A DNA stretch of 64,000 bases. Origin: Gottfriedia acidiceleris (GTDB lineage: Bacteria; Bacillota; Bacilli; Bacillales; Bacillaceae_G). A program made the translations under genes and the position numbers. Numbering within the stretch: position 1 is the stretch's first letter; each line of letters begins with the position of its first letter. The stretch covers positions 472,660 to 536,659 of the forward strand of contig NZ_NESS01000002.1 of NCBI RefSeq assembly GCF_002128425.1, in the 5' to 3' direction. The notes beneath the pieces are model-generated. The model worked only from the letters and a program-made list of their open reading frames with translations, did not search any database and was not told where the DNA came from. Positions 9,314 to 20,174 of the stretch are shown here, piece by piece.

Positions 9314-9342
9314 TTGTATATCCATTTTTTATAGGCTATAAT
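9314..9342 (+). promoter_or_regulatory. Sigma-A-type promoter of candidate small RNA, copy 1
   Basis: TTGTAT, a 17-base spacer and a perfect TATAAT, conserved in copy 2 at 11044-11072 (TTGTGT-N17-TATAAT). No coding frame follows, only a short conserved stretch and a terminator. Confidence 0.6.
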
Positions 9343-9348
9343 ACTTTA

Positions 9349-9420
9349 AACCATTTCTTTACCAGATCTCCACGTTTGATTTTACCCTTATTCTTAAATG
9401 AATAGGGGTTTTTATTTTAT
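9349..9420 (+). ncRNA. Candidate ~70-nt small RNA, copy 1
   Basis: Downstream of the conserved promoter lies a non-coding block containing CCATTTCTTTA and CTCCACGTTTGAT. It ends at a hairpin ACCCTTATTC/GAATAGGGGT with a T-tract (9384-9419). The same block with its own promoter and terminator recurs at 11079-11150. In the terminator stem, copy 1 has a G-U pair where copy 2 has A-U, so pairing is kept. It is convergent with the cold-shock gene. Existence of the transcript is inferred. Confidence 0.5.
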
Positions 9421-9424
9421 TAGA

Positions 9425-9458
9425 TAAAAAAAGTCAGATTCTACTAAGAGAATCCGAC
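9425..9458 (-). terminator. Terminator of cold-shock gene copy 1
   Basis: On the minus strand GTCGGATTCT and AGAATCTGAC pair around a 6-base loop and are followed by seven T residues, right after the csp stop. Confidence 0.85.
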
Positions 9459-9466
9459 ATTTTTAT

Positions 9467-9667
9467 TTATGCTTTTTTAACATTAGTCGCTTGTGGTCCG
9501 CGTTGTCCTTGTTCTACTTCAAATGTAACTGCTTGACCTTCATCTAATGATTTGAATCCGTCAGTTTGAATTGCTGAGAAGTGAACGAATACATCATCAC
9601 CATTTTCACGCTCGATGAATCCAAAACCTTTTTCTGCATTAAACCATTTTACTTTACCTTGTTCCAT
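9467..9667 (-). CDS. cspD: Cold-shock protein, copy 1
   Basis: A 66-residue CspA-family protein, a single OB-fold that binds single-stranded RNA/DNA and melts mRNA structure. RNP1 ([11 protein letters not shown]) and RNP2 (VFVHFSAIQ) are intact. It differs from the second copy at 11199-11399 by two residues (TDG versus SEG). AGGAGGAAAAAA precedes the ATG. The start is fixed by homology with the family N-terminus [10 protein letters not shown]. The B. subtilis relatives CspB/C/D are equally close, so the letter of the symbol is uncertain. It is convergent with a candidate small RNA. Confidence 0.92.
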   Translation of the reverse strand: MEQGKVKWFNAEKGFGFIERENGDDVFVHFSAIQTDGFKSLDEGQAVTFEVEQGQRGPQATNVKKA

Positions 9668-9834
9668 TTTTTTTCCTCCTAGTGTGCTTTACACACGTTG
9701 TAATAATTCAATCTTACCATTAAATGGAAATATAATCAAATTCACCTAATAGAATATAAATCACATTACATTTCTTTATAGTTCAATACTTTTTTTATTG
9801 ACATGACTTAATTGTTACTGATAAAATATTTATT

Positions 9835-9862
9835 TTGACAAAAAAATAATAAGTGTTATGCT
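9835..9862 (+). promoter_or_regulatory. Probable promoter of the CarD-family gene
   Basis: TTGACA at 9835-9840 with a TATGCT-like -10 about 16 bases downstream. A second TTGACA-N18-TAAAAT pair lies at 9798-9827. Either could drive the gene at 9897. Confidence 0.4.
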
Positions 9863-9896
9863 TATATAGGTTAGTCATTAAATGGGGGTGTAGAGT

Positions 9897-10364
9897 ATGT
9901 TTGAAGTTGGAGATAACATTTTTTATCCAATGCAAGGAGCAGGTGTAATCGAAGCTATTCAAGAAAAAGAAGTACAAGGTGAAATACAGCAATATTTTAT
10001 AATAAGATTACTAATAAAAAAGATGGAAGTAATGATTCCAATTTCGAAAATGAGTAATTCAAGAATACGAATGGTTGTTGATACACATACACTCGACAAT
10101 ATATTAAAAAATTTCCATAATGGAGAATCTGATCGTTCTCTTTCATACAAACAAAGATTTAAGCTAAATACTGAGAAAATGAAAACAGGTAATATTGAAG
10201 AGGGCGCAGAAGTAGTACGTGATTTAATGCGTATAGATAAAGAAAAACCTCTTAATTCAAGTGAAAAACAAATGTTAGGTAACGCAAGTAAAATATTTAT
10301 AAGCGAACTTGGATTAGTTAAAGGGATTACAGAAATTCAAGCAAAAGAACTATTATTCGGATAA
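9897..10364 (+). CDS. CarD-family transcriptional regulator (YdeB-like)
   Basis: A 155-residue protein with an N-terminal CarD/CdnL/TRCF RNA-polymerase-interacting domain (about residues 1-60, FEVGDNIFYPMQGAGVIEAI) and a helical C-terminal domain ending KGITEIQAKELLFG. CarD proteins bind the RNA polymerase beta subunit and stabilise open promoter complexes; the Bacillus counterpart is YdeB. GGGGGTG lies eight bases upstream of the start. It stands between the two copies of the cold-shock module, so its position may result from the duplication. Confidence 0.88.
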   Translation: MFEVGDNIFYPMQGAGVIEAIQEKEVQGEIQQYFIIRLLIKKMEVMIPISKMSNSRIRMVVDTHTLDNILKNFHNGESDRSLSYKQRFKLNTEKMKTGNIEEGAEVVRDLMRIDKEKPLNSSEKQMLGNASKIFISELGLVKGITEIQAKELLFG

Positions 10365-10631
10365 AAAATCTTTATTTCATCTTACCTAATGAAGATGTGT
10401 TTAAAACGAAACTCCTTATATTAAGAAATTAAAAAACCACGTTTGGTCTATGCTATTTTTCCCCCTTTTTAAATTCGATTTATCATATTATGTTGCTAAT
10501 TTAAAAAATTAATTAACACCAATTACATTTTATTGAATCTTTCAGTATTAATTAAAAAGCTACTTTTAAAATGACCGTATTGAATAACTGAAGTCAAGTA
10601 ACTATATAATAATTAATTTATTCAACAACGA

Positions 10632-10656
10632 AAAAGCATCCAATTTAGTTGGATGC
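10632..10656 (-). terminator. Terminator overlapping the stop of the 70-aa gene
   Basis: GCATCCAA-TTTAG-TTGGATGC stem with T-tract on the minus strand. The TAA of the small gene lies inside the hairpin. Confidence 0.8.
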
Positions 10657-10857
10657 ATATTTAAGTATTCCGCTTAAAAAGAGTGAATCTTCTAGATGTG
10701 TGCACTCTTTTAGTTTGATTAATCCATCTAGTTCTAGTTCCTTAGCCAGTTTTTCAATCATTTTTGTATCATTTTCCAAGGAATTTTTAATGTTGATTAA
10801 AAAGAAATTTCCTCTTGTTGCAAGTCGAAGGTTCTTTAATAAATTTTCCTTACTCAT
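10645..10857 (-). CDS. Small hypothetical protein (70 aa)
   Basis: A helical, charged 70-residue protein (MSKENLLKNLRLATRGNFFL start) without membrane segments or recognised domain. Support for a real gene is a GAAGGGAG ribosome-binding site seven bases upstream and a strong terminator overlapping its stop codon. It lies between CarD and the second csp module. Confidence 0.6.
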   Translation of the reverse strand: MSKENLLKNLRLATRGNFFLINIKNSLENDTKMIEKLAKELELDGLIKLKECTHLEDSLFLSGILKYASN

Positions 10858-10969
10858 TTTCTCATCTCCCTTCTAAATTGATTAATTCGACACAAAAGAG
10901 GATTTGTCCTGTCTATTCAATTTAATTACAAATTTATTATCACTAGCGTATAACAGCTTCGTTCAAAAT

Positions 10970-11040
10970 TAATTAATCGTTGCCAAGTACACGGTGAGGT
11001 AATAGAATTAGTAGATGCAATTATAGCCTATAAAAAATGA
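10970..11040 (+). pseudogene. Short protein-coding scrap
   Basis: An in-frame run of about 23 codons ending in TGA (INRCQVHGEVIELVDAIIAY, then KK) reads like the C-terminus of a protein. It has no start signal and is preceded by stops. The last codons lie in the left arm of the large palindrome at 11022-11070. Identity unknown. Confidence 0.25.
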
Positions 11041-11070
11041 ATGTTGTGTATTCATTTTTTATAGGCTATA
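11022..11070. repeat. 21-bp-arm perfect palindrome over the small-RNA promoter
   Basis: Arms 11022-11042 and 11050-11070 are perfect reverse complements around a 7-base loop (GTTGTGT). The -35 of the copy-2 small-RNA promoter lies in the loop and most of the -10 lies at the end of the right arm. Copy 1 has no left arm. Confidence 0.85.
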
Positions 11071-11078
11071 ATACTTTA

Positions 11079-11150
11079 AACCATTTCTTTAGCCGAGCTC
11101 CACGTTTGATTATTACCCTTATTCTTTATTGAATAAGGGTTTTTATTTTT
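11079..11150 (+). ncRNA. Candidate ~70-nt small RNA, copy 2
   Basis: Preceded by TTGTGT-N17-TATAAT (11044-11072). It shares ACTTTAAACCATTTCTTTA and CTCCACGTTTGAT with copy 1 and ends at a perfect ACCCTTATTC/GAATAAGGGT hairpin followed by a T-tract (11115-11150). No ORF is present. Its promoter is embedded in a long palindrome. Confidence 0.5.
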
Positions 11151-11154
11151 TTAG

Positions 11155-11190
11155 ATAAAAAAAATCAGATTCTACAATTAGAATCCGACT
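11155..11190 (-). terminator. Terminator of cold-shock gene copy 2
   Basis: TCGGATTCTA-ATTG-TAGAATCTGA stem with T-tract on the minus strand, in the same position as in copy 1. Confidence 0.85.
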
Positions 11191-11198
11191 TTTTTTAA

Positions 11199-11399
11199 TT
11201 ATGCTTTTTTAACGTTAGTTGCTTGTGGTCCGCGTTGTCCTTGTTCTACTTCAAATGTAACTGCTTGACCTTCATCTAATGATTTGAATCCTTCAGATTG
11301 AATTGCTGAAAAGTGAACAAATACATCATCACCATTTTCACGCTCGATGAATCCAAAACCTTTTTCTGCATTAAACCATTTTACTTTACCTTGTTCCAT
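11199..11399 (-). CDS. cspD: Cold-shock protein, copy 2
   Basis: Sixty-six residues, identical to the protein at 9467-9667 except SEG for TDG at residues 35-36. RNP1 and RNP2 are intact. AGGAGG lies seven bases before the ATG. The frame stays open for 34 codons upstream, but that extension lacks conservation and a ribosome-binding site. The 5' leader has diverged from copy 1, so the two copies may respond to different signals, while their 3' regions match closely. Confidence 0.92.
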   Translation of the reverse strand: MEQGKVKWFNAEKGFGFIERENGDDVFVHFSAIQSEGFKSLDEGQAVTFEVEQGQRGPQATNVKKA

Positions 11400-11646
11400 T
11401 TTTGTTTCCTCCTTATGTGCTTGTACACATTTAATGTTTCTATAATAACAATTTAGATTAAGATAATCAAATTGCCTTAATAAAAAAATAGGTCTTTTCA
11501 CTTAATTCCTTGATAATCCTAGTTATTTCCACATCTTTTTTATGAAATTTTTACTGTTTAGGAGCGTTTAACAAGCATTCACTAAGAATTAAGAGAGACA
11601 CCAGCCCTTCATTTTCTAAATAAGATACTACGTAAATATAAAAGAT

Positions 11647-12042
11647 ATGAAGAGAGTGATGAATTTCTCAACTTGTCAAAAACTTGCTGATATGATCGGA
11701 GGAGAGGTTATTCAAGCTACACCTGTATGTGACATTATGCGTCTTCGAGATATTAATGCAACTATTTTAGGTCGTAGAACTCGTTCTCCATTAGCACTTC
11801 CATTTATGCTATCCTTTGAAGATAATGGCTTAAACCTTGGTGAATCTGTCGTACGTCAAAAAGAGATTAATCCATTAATGACTGCTTTACGAAAAAGGGG
11901 AATTACAGTAACTGCAGTTCATAACCATTGACTGTTTGATAAACCACGTTTAATGTATATGCATTGGGAGAATGTTAATTTAGATCCCGTTGAATTTACT
12001 AGAATTAGTTTTGAAGCTGCGAAAGAAGCAGGTCTTTTTTAG
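11647..12042 (+). pseudogene. DUF1259 protein, interrupted by one TGA
   Basis: The frame encodes GGEVIQATPVCDIMR, TILGRRTRSPLALPF and ITVTAVHNH, the typical core of DUF1259 (LppY/LpqO-like) proteins. It hits TGA at 11929-11931. The same frame then continues with LFDKPRLMYMHWENV and RISFEAAKEAGLF to TAG at 12040. Family members read HNHW-LF at this point, so a TGG-to-TGA change is the simplest explanation. Everything else is intact, indicating a recent nonsense mutation or a sequencing error. Biological function of the family is unknown. The upstream ribosome-binding site is weak. Confidence 0.8.
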
Positions 12043-12089
12043 AGATACTTACTAAAATTGCATAAATTAGAAATCAATAGATGAAATAT

Positions 12090-12137
12090 AAAAAAAGCAA
12101 ATGGACAGTCCAATTCTTAGCCGTTTGCTTTTTTGTT
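12090..12137. terminator. Bidirectional terminator
   Basis: AAAAAAGCAAA and TTTGCTTTTTT pair, with flanking tracts suited to both directions. It separates the convergent DUF1259 and YCII pseudogenes. Confidence 0.75.
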
Positions 12138-12165
12138 TTTATACTTATTATTTTTAACGATTTTG

Positions 12166-12500
12166 TCATGAATTTTGTTTAGGTAGGACTGCGAGCATCG
12201 GATAATATTCCGTTGTCATAATCCCAGCAATAACGGCTGGATCTTCTTCGATAAGTTTTGGAACTTGAGCTTCATTTTTAACTTCAATTATTGCAATGCC
12301 ATGAGGTGATGAGGAATTTCGGACAGGTCCGAAGACTAGAGCAATCCCTTCGTTTTGTTTGTCTGTCTAATAAGCAATATATTTTCCCATAATATTCCGT
12401 TCTTCAACTGTCATGACCTGTTGAAGGTTGTTCTTGTGGGATTAGATTTTAGCATAAAGTGCATTTTAACTGAAACATTAATTGGAGTGTTATTTGACAT
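12166..12500 (-). pseudogene. YCII-family protein, frameshift plus nonsense
   Basis: On the minus strand, an ATG at 12500 behind GGAGG starts HFMLKSNPTRTTFNR. Overlapping stop and start TCATGA (around 12412) then shifts the frame to MTVEERNIMGKYIAY, which hits TAG at 12367-12369 and continues ALVFGPV, IIEVKNEAQVPKLIEEDPAV and MTTEYYPMLAVL to TGA. The order and motifs (EEERxIMGxHxAY, GPV, DPAVxAGxMTxExxP) match the YCII/YciI-related ferredoxin-like fold. Two lesions make it a pseudogene. Confidence 0.7.
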
Positions 12501-12693
12501 TCCTAATTTGCCTCCATTGATTCTGACTTTCCGATCTCAACTTCAATTATTTCACAAATCTCCTACGGATACACTTACCAAGTAAGATAAATTAAATGAC
12601 TGTATAATTTAGGAAATGCAGTAGAAAATACCCTATTGAAATTTTTATTAACAATTTTTAATTGTACAAATGAACAATAAAGTTTTATTATTA

Positions 12694-12708
12694 GTTTACA
12701 TTGTAAAC
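12694..12708. promoter_or_regulatory. Operator-like palindrome of the MarR gene
   Basis: GTTTACA-T-TGTAAAC is a perfect 7+1+7 palindrome 34 bases before the MarR start. A wider pair TTAGTTTAC (12691) and GTAAACTAA (12719-12727) overlaps it. This is the usual arrangement for MarR autorepression. Confidence 0.55.
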
Positions 12709-12742
12709 AGTTCATAAGGTAAACTAATGGAAGGAGTATATG

Positions 12743-13201
12743 ATGTCAGATTTTCAACAAGCAATCGATTTAACGAATTCGTTTGTTTCAATTGCGCACC
12801 AACTAAAAAAAATAAGCATACAAACAGCTACTAAACTTGGGATAACTTTCCAACAGTTAATTATCCTAAATTCAATTCGCAATAACGAGGGTTTAACACA
12901 AAAAGACCTTACTGAACGATTAAGAACTGCTAAAAGTAGAGTTAGTCTTAGTATTGATGAGTTAGAGAAGAAAAATTATGTAAAAAGAGAAACGTCAGCA
13001 AATGATCGTCGAGAAACTCAATTATTTCTAACGCCCGATGGAATACGATTATGTCAACGCTATCGCGAAGAATCAGAAGCATATAAGAGTTTAGCAAATT
13101 CACTGGAACAATTTTCAGAGGATGAGCTTAATATACTTATAGACATGCAAAAAAAAATTTTAACTGATTTATTAAATGAACAAACTAATTGTTCAAAATA
13201 A
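12743..13201 (+). CDS. MarR-family transcriptional regulator
   Basis: A 152-residue winged-helix repressor. The DNA-binding helices (about 35-75, NEGLTQKDLTERLRTAKSRVSLSIDELEKKNYV) and beta-wing (RRETQLFLTPDG) are intact, flanked by the dimerisation helices. AAGGAG (12731-12736) lies three bases from a first ATG and six from the second, so I use 12743. It is followed after 15 bases by an ABC exporter gene with its own AAGGAGG, a typical regulator-exporter operon. A 15-base palindrome upstream suggests autoregulation released by the transporter's substrate. Confidence 0.9.
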   Translation: MSDFQQAIDLTNSFVSIAHQLKKISIQTATKLGITFQQLIILNSIRNNEGLTQKDLTERLRTAKSRVSLSIDELEKKNYVKRETSANDRRETQLFLTPDGIRLCQRYREESEAYKSLANSLEQFSEDELNILIDMQKKILTDLLNEQTNCSK

Positions 13202-13216
13202 GGAGGAAGTTTAATT

Positions 13217-15055
13217 ATGTCAGGATGGGGTGGAGGACCTCCGATGGGTCCCCATGGTTTTGGGCGAATGAAATTTGATGAAAACGCACAAAAACCAAAT
13301 ATATCAAAGGCAATACTACTTAGAATTGCAAAATATTTTATTCCGTATTGGAAGCAAACAATACTTGTCGTGCTTATATTATTAATTACTTCTGTACTAG
13401 GCATTTTACCGCCTATTATCATTCAACATATTGTTGATACTGCCTTACCAAATAAAGATTTAAGTCTTCTAATCTATCTCGTACTTGCCTCACTTAGTAC
13501 TACGATTATTTCAGGGTTGTTAGGTGTATGGCAAAATTATTTAAATGCATATGTTTCTCAAAAAATTATTTACGATATGAGAAACCAGATGTATCTTCAT
13601 TTACAACAAATGCCACTCCAATTTTTTTCAAATGTAAAGCAAGGTGAAGTAATCACTCGAATGACGAGTGATATTTCTGGTGTTAAAGCTGTGTTTGATA
13701 ATACGATTGTGAGTTTTGCTAACAATCTATTCATTCTTATTTCAACCGCTGCCACTTTGTTAATAGTGAACTGGAGACTTGGAATATTAGGACTAATCAT
13801 TGTCCCATTATTTATTCTACCGACTCGTAAAATGGGGAATGTTCGTTGGAGTATTTCAAAACAGACACAAGAAAAAACAAGTGAGCAAAATCATATTATA
13901 CAAGAAACATTAAATATTAGTGGTTATTTATTAATGAAGCTTTTTACAAAGGAACAAAGAGAATTTCAAAATTTTGATGCTATTAATGTACAGGCTACAA
14001 ATCTTAAAATAAAGGAATCTATGGCAGGTCGCTGGTTTATGATGATTCTATCAACCTTTACTAGCATCGGCCCAATGCTCATCTATTTATATGGTGGATA
14101 TTTATTTATTCACGATCAGATTACGATCGGGGCTATAATTAGCTTTGTTGCATTACTTGGTCGTTTATACGGACCGGTTGGACAATTAACAAATCTTTAT
14201 GTAAATATTACAAGTTCGATCGCTTTATTTGAACGTATTTTTGAATATTTTGATATGAAATTAACGATTAAAGATCGTGAAGATGCGATAAAAATGAATG
14301 TACCTCATTTAGATATTGAATTTAACGATGTATCATTTTCTTATCAGCAAGATAAAACTGCATTGCAAAATATATCCTTTATTGCTCCATCCGGTACTAT
14401 GACTGCTCTAGTTGGACCTAGTGGTGCTGGTAAAACAACGATTACGAATTTAATTCCTCGTTTGTATGATTTTACATCAGGTTCAATAAAAATTGGTGGT
14501 CGTGATATTAGAGAATTTACATTAGAATCACTGCGGTCTCATATTGGACTTGTTACACAGGACAGTTATTTATTTAATGGAACGATTAAAGAAAATTTAT
14601 TATATGCAAAGCCTGATGCATCAGACGAAGAAATTACAAATGCATGTAAGGCAGCGTATATTCATGATTTCATAATGGACTTACCAAATGGTTATGAGAC
14701 AGTGGTAGGAAATCGAGGAATCAAACTTTCGGGTGGCGAAAAACAAAGAATTTCAATCGCTCGTGTATTATTGAAAAACCCTGAAATCATTATTCTTGAT
14801 GAAGCTACTTCTTCATTAGATACTTTATCTGAATTTTATATCCAAAGTGCAATCCAAGGATTATTAAAAAACAAAACGTCTATCGTTATTGCTCATCGAC
14901 TTTCAACCATTATGGCTGCCGATCACATCATTGTTTTAAAAGATGGTCAAATTGTTGAAGAAGGCAAAAATGAAGAGTTGCTGATGCAAAACGGATTATA
15001 TAAAGAACTATATAATAAACAATTTGGTAGAAAAGCAATTGCAACAATTGAATAA
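13217..15055 (+). CDS. ABC-type multidrug exporter half-transporter
   Basis: A 612-residue fused permease-ATPase of the BmrA/MsbA type that works as a dimer in the membrane. The N-terminus (first 20 residues) is Gly/Pro-rich. Six helices span about 40-320. The nucleotide-binding domain has Walker A GPSGAGKT (about 400), Q-loop VTQDSYLF, signature LSGGEKQR (about 503), Walker B IIILDEATSSLD and H-loop AHRLS. All catalytic residues are present. Co-transcribed with the MarR gene, so probably induced by a toxic substrate; the substrate itself cannot be inferred. A terminator follows directly. Confidence 0.9.
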   Translation: MSGWGGGPPMGPHGFGRMKFDENAQKPNISKAILLRIAKYFIPYWKQTILVVLILLITSVLGILPPIIIQHIVDTALPNKDLSLLIYLVLASLSTTIISGLLGVWQNYLNAYVSQKIIYDMRNQMYLHLQQMPLQFFSNVKQGEVITRMTSDISGVKAVFDNTIVSFANNLFILISTAATLLIVNWRLGILGLIIVPLFILPTRKMGNVRWSISKQTQEKTSEQNHIIQETLNISGYLLMKLFTKEQREFQNFDAINVQATNLKIKESMAGRWFMMILSTFTSIGPMLIYLYGGYLFIHDQITIGAIISFVALLGRLYGPVGQLTNLYVNITSSIALFERIFEYFDMKLTIKDREDAIKMNVPHLDIEFNDVSFSYQQDKTALQNISFIAPSGTMTALVGPSGAGKTTITNLIPRLYDFTSGSIKIGGRDIREFTLESLRSHIGLVTQDSYLFNGTIKENLLYAKPDASDEEITNACKAAYIHDFIMDLPNGYETVVGNRGIKLSGGEKQRISIARVLLKNPEIIILDEATSSLDTLSEFYIQSAIQGLLKNKTSIVIAHRLSTIMAADHIIVLKDGQIVEEGKNEELLMQNGLYKELYNKQFGRKAIATIE

Positions 15056-15057
15056 TT

Positions 15058-15092
15058 AAAAAGCACAGATTTATTTCTGTGCTTTTTTTATT
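15058..15092 (+). terminator. Terminator of the MarR-ABC operon
   Basis: AAAAAGCACAG-ATTTATTT-CTGTGCTTTTTTT hairpin with T-tract immediately after the ABC stop. Confidence 0.9.
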
Positions 15093-15235
15093 ATGTATGG
15101 TAGTTAAATTCAATTTTTGTTCTTACAAATTTTTTACATACTCTTCCTACTTTAATTATACCATAAAAAAAATGCCCAAAATAGACTTTATCTTCCTATT
15201 TTCAACTGATAAAATCAATAGACACTAAAGGTTAG

Positions 15236-17854
<2,619 letters not shown>

Positions 17855-17873
17855 TTATTGAATTCATTAAAAA

Positions 17874-17915
17874 TATAGTCGTTTTCCATATGTGGAAAGC
17901 GGCTTATTTTTTATT
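17874..17915 (+). terminator. Terminator after rph
   Basis: GTCGTTTTCC-ATATG-GGAAAGCGGC imperfect stem followed by TTATTTTTTATT. Confidence 0.7.
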
Positions 17916-17998
17916 GAAATAAATGTCAGTTTAGGCAATTCCTGCAAAATATTGTTGTATAATAGTCTAATAATAAATAACGAGAGGAGAATTCCATC

Positions 17999-18616
17999 AT
18001 GCTTTCATTCATTTTAGTTGTTTTAACGTTATTTTTGATCCCAGGACCGGCTGTACTTTTAACATTATCCCAAACAATGAAAGGAGGGAAATGGAATGGA
18101 ATCTTAACAGGCGTTGGTATTGCTGTCGGAGATTTAATTCATACATGTGCATCAGTATTTGGCCTATCTGCAATTTTAATGACTTCTGCATTTGCTTTTG
18201 AAATCGTTAAATATTTAGGTGCAGCCTATTTATTTTATTTAGGAATTACTGCAATCATTAAAAAATCTAAAAACAGTAAAAAACTAAATGAACAAAAAGA
18301 AGTAAATAGTAAACTTTCTTTTCGTCAAGCAGTGCTTATCGAAGTATTAAACCCTAAAACTGCACTTTTTTTCTTAGCCCTTTTACCTCAATTTGTTCAA
18401 CATAATGGACATCCGGTATTCATTCAGCTTTTAACACTTGGTTTGACATTTGTATTACTTAGTATTTTGTACACAACTTTACTAGTGCTTTTATCAAGTT
18501 TAATCGGTAAAAAAATCTTTAGCAAAAAAACGAAAGGACCAAAATGGATGGGAAAAGCGATCGGGTTAGTTTATATTGGATTAGGCTTAAGGGTCGCTCT
18601 TCAAACACAATCTTAA
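17999..18616 (+). CDS. LysE/RhtB-family amino-acid exporter
   Basis: A 205-residue inner-membrane protein with six predicted helices. It has the family N-terminal motif LFLIPGPAVLLTLSQTMKGGKWNG followed by TGVGIAVGDLIH, and a mid-protein VLIEVLNPKTALFFLALLPQF block that is diagnostic for LysE translocators. These export amino acids or homoserine lactone-like compounds. GAGGAGAATTCC precedes the ATG. It is monocistronic between two terminators. Substrate unknown. Confidence 0.88.
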   Translation: MLSFILVVLTLFLIPGPAVLLTLSQTMKGGKWNGILTGVGIAVGDLIHTCASVFGLSAILMTSAFAFEIVKYLGAAYLFYLGITAIIKKSKNSKKLNEQKEVNSKLSFRQAVLIEVLNPKTALFFLALLPQFVQHNGHPVFIQLLTLGLTFVLLSILYTTLLVLLSSLIGKKIFSKKTKGPKWMGKAIGLVYIGLGLRVALQTQS

Positions 18617-18639
18617 AAGTTTAATAATATCCAATAATA

Positions 18640-18672
18640 AAAAGGAGGCCGACCGGCATCCTTTTTATTATG
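18640..18672 (+). terminator. Terminator after LysE-family gene
   Basis: AAAAAGGAGGCCGA-CCGGCATCCTTTTT imperfect hairpin ending in a T-tract. Confidence 0.7.
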
Positions 18673-18717
18673 CTTAAATTACACACCCATTACCAGATTT
18701 GAGAAGTAATTTCATAT

Positions 18718-19026
18718 TCACTCAAAATACAAATGATAATGATTTTTACACCCTGGATTAAAATCGGATTCACATTTAGGACATTTGTAGTTACAATCTT
18801 GATATTCTTGAATCGTTAATTCCTCATGACAGTTCCCACAAAGAATTGCTTTGGTTTGCCATTCGTCTTTACTCCAGACTTTCGGTTCATGATTAGTACT
18901 TTCCTCATGGCAATAATAACAGCCATAGTATTCATTACAGCACTTGAATTTAATGGCAATAATATCTTTTTCTGTATGGTAATGTTTACAGCGTGTATGC
19001 TGATCGATTGAACCGATTACTTTCAT
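18718..19026 (-). CDS. CHY-type zinc-finger protein
   Basis: A 102-residue protein consisting almost entirely of Cys/His metal-binding motifs: RCKHYHTEKDIIAIKFKCC, YGCYYCHEE, CGNCHEEL, CPKCESDFNPGC. This is the zf-CHY domain seen in eukaryotic Pirh2 and in small bacterial stand-alone proteins of unknown function. GAGAGGA lies eight bases before the ATG. It is divergent in function from the adjacent biotin-regulated operon and separated from it by about 50 bases, so read-in from its own promoter cannot be excluded. Confidence 0.8.
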   Translation of the reverse strand: MKVIGSIDQHTRCKHYHTEKDIIAIKFKCCNEYYGCYYCHEESTNHEPKVWSKDEWQTKAILCGNCHEELTIQEYQDCNYKCPKCESDFNPGCKNHYHLYFE

Positions 19027-19073
19027 ATTTTTTCCTCTCTTTATACTTCTAATTAGATCATGATTCTTTAATC

Positions 19074-20174
19074 TTATTTTACGATTTCGAATAAGACAGC
19101 TAATCCAATTCCACCTCCACTTCCAATTGCAGCCACTACATAAATTGATTTTAAGTCTTTTCTTCTTTGTACTTCATAAAAAAGTCTCGTGATCATGACA
19201 CTCCCGGAAGCTCCATAAGGATGGCCGATGGTTAATGCACCACCACAACTATTTAACTTGGAAGTAGGGATGGAAAGTTCCTTAGAACAGGCTAGTACTT
19301 TTGAAGAAAAAGCTTCATTTATTTCAAAAAGTTCAATATCTGCAACTGATAATTTGTTTCTAGTTAATAAATCGTGAATAGCAGGGATCGGTGCTGCACC
19401 TGGAAAATTAGGATGAACACCACATACTTGACTATCCACAAATCTTAAAACAGGTTTTAATCCATTTTCTATTGCTTCATTTTCTTCCATAACTAGAACT
19501 GCGGATGCTCCATCATGAATACCACAACTGTTCGCCGCTGTGACTGTACCATTTTTTTTAAAAACAGGCTTTGCTCTTTTTAAAATTTCTTCCATTTTCC
19601 TTTTTTTGAAAAACACTTCATCTTCGTCGAAATCATTAACTGGAATGATTTCTTGATGGAAGTATCCATTATGTTGAGATTCCCAACTACGTGTATAACT
19701 TAATAGGGCATATTCATCTTGAGCTTCTTTTGAGATACCGTATTTTTCAGCTACATTTTCCGCAGCAATACCCATATCAGGGTCGCCAATTTTGTCTGGA
19801 GCAAATCTCGCTCTAGAAGGATAGGGTGAAGTGCTCGTACTTTCAACACCTCCAGCAAGATAGCAATTTCCAGCTCCACCTTGGACTAAGTAACAAGCCA
19901 TCCGAATCGCTTCTAATCCTGCACTACATTGACGATCAATTGTGATTCCTGGCACTGTAAGAGGAAGATCCGCTTCTAATGCAGAAACTCGAGCGACATT
20001 TCCACCTGGACCTACAACATTTCCTAAGATGATGTCATCAATCTTATCTTCTAATCCATCTGCCAAACGCTTGAGCAATGGAGCAGCCAGCTCATGTGGT
20101 TGAAAATCTCGTAAAATTCCACCTTTTTTTCCGATAGGTGTTCGCTTTGCTTTGACTATGACCGCTCTTTTAAT
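19074..20174 (-). CDS. yhfS: Thiolase-family protein YhfS, apparent ATT start
   Basis: Acetyl-CoA acyltransferase homologue, 366 residues, with nucleophile Cys in DRQCSAGLEAI, NEAFSSKVLACSKEL and the HPYGASG histidine motif. Coding extends upstream of the first standard start (TTG 20078) through RAVIVKAKRTPIGKKGGIL, the normal thiolase N-terminus. No ATG, GTG or TTG exists there: the codon where Met is expected is ATT at 20174-20172, seven bases behind AGGTGA and overlapping the stop of yhfT. The C-terminal CxGGG proton-donor cysteine is replaced (AIGSGGGIG). Order bioY-yhfT-yhfS matches B. subtilis. It could be a real ATT start or an inactivating mutation. Confidence 0.75.
   Translation of the reverse strand: MKRAVIVKAKRTPIGKKGGILRDFQPHELAAPLLKRLADGLEDKIDDIILGNVVGPGGNVARVSALEADLPLTVPGITIDRQCSAGLEAIRMACYLVQGGAGNCYLAGGVESTSTSPYPSRARFAPDKIGDPDMGIAAENVAEKYGISKEAQDEYALLSYTRSWESQHNGYFHQEIIPVNDFDEDEVFFKKRKMEEILKRAKPVFKKNGTVTAANSCGIHDGASAVLVMEENEAIENGLKPVLRFVDSQVCGVHPNFPGAAPIPAIHDLLTRNKLSVADIELFEINEAFSSKVLACSKELSIPTSKLNSCGGALTIGHPYGASGSVMITRLFYEVQRRKDLKSIYVVAAIGSGGGIGLAVLFEIVK

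Larger units (their letters stand above)
9320..9690. repeat. Duplicated csp + small-RNA module, copy A
   Basis: From the promoter of the candidate small RNA through both terminators and the whole cold-shock gene, this block is colinear with 11050-11412. Coding parts are nearly identical and non-coding parts are clearly homologous. The two copies are in the same orientation, separated by about 1.35 kb that contains a CarD gene and a small ORF. Confidence 0.8.
11050..11412. repeat. Duplicated csp + small-RNA module, copy B
   Basis: Direct repeat of 9320-9690 containing the small-RNA promoter, small RNA, two convergent terminators and the csp gene. Homology fades just beyond the csp ribosome-binding site. 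Confidence 0.8.
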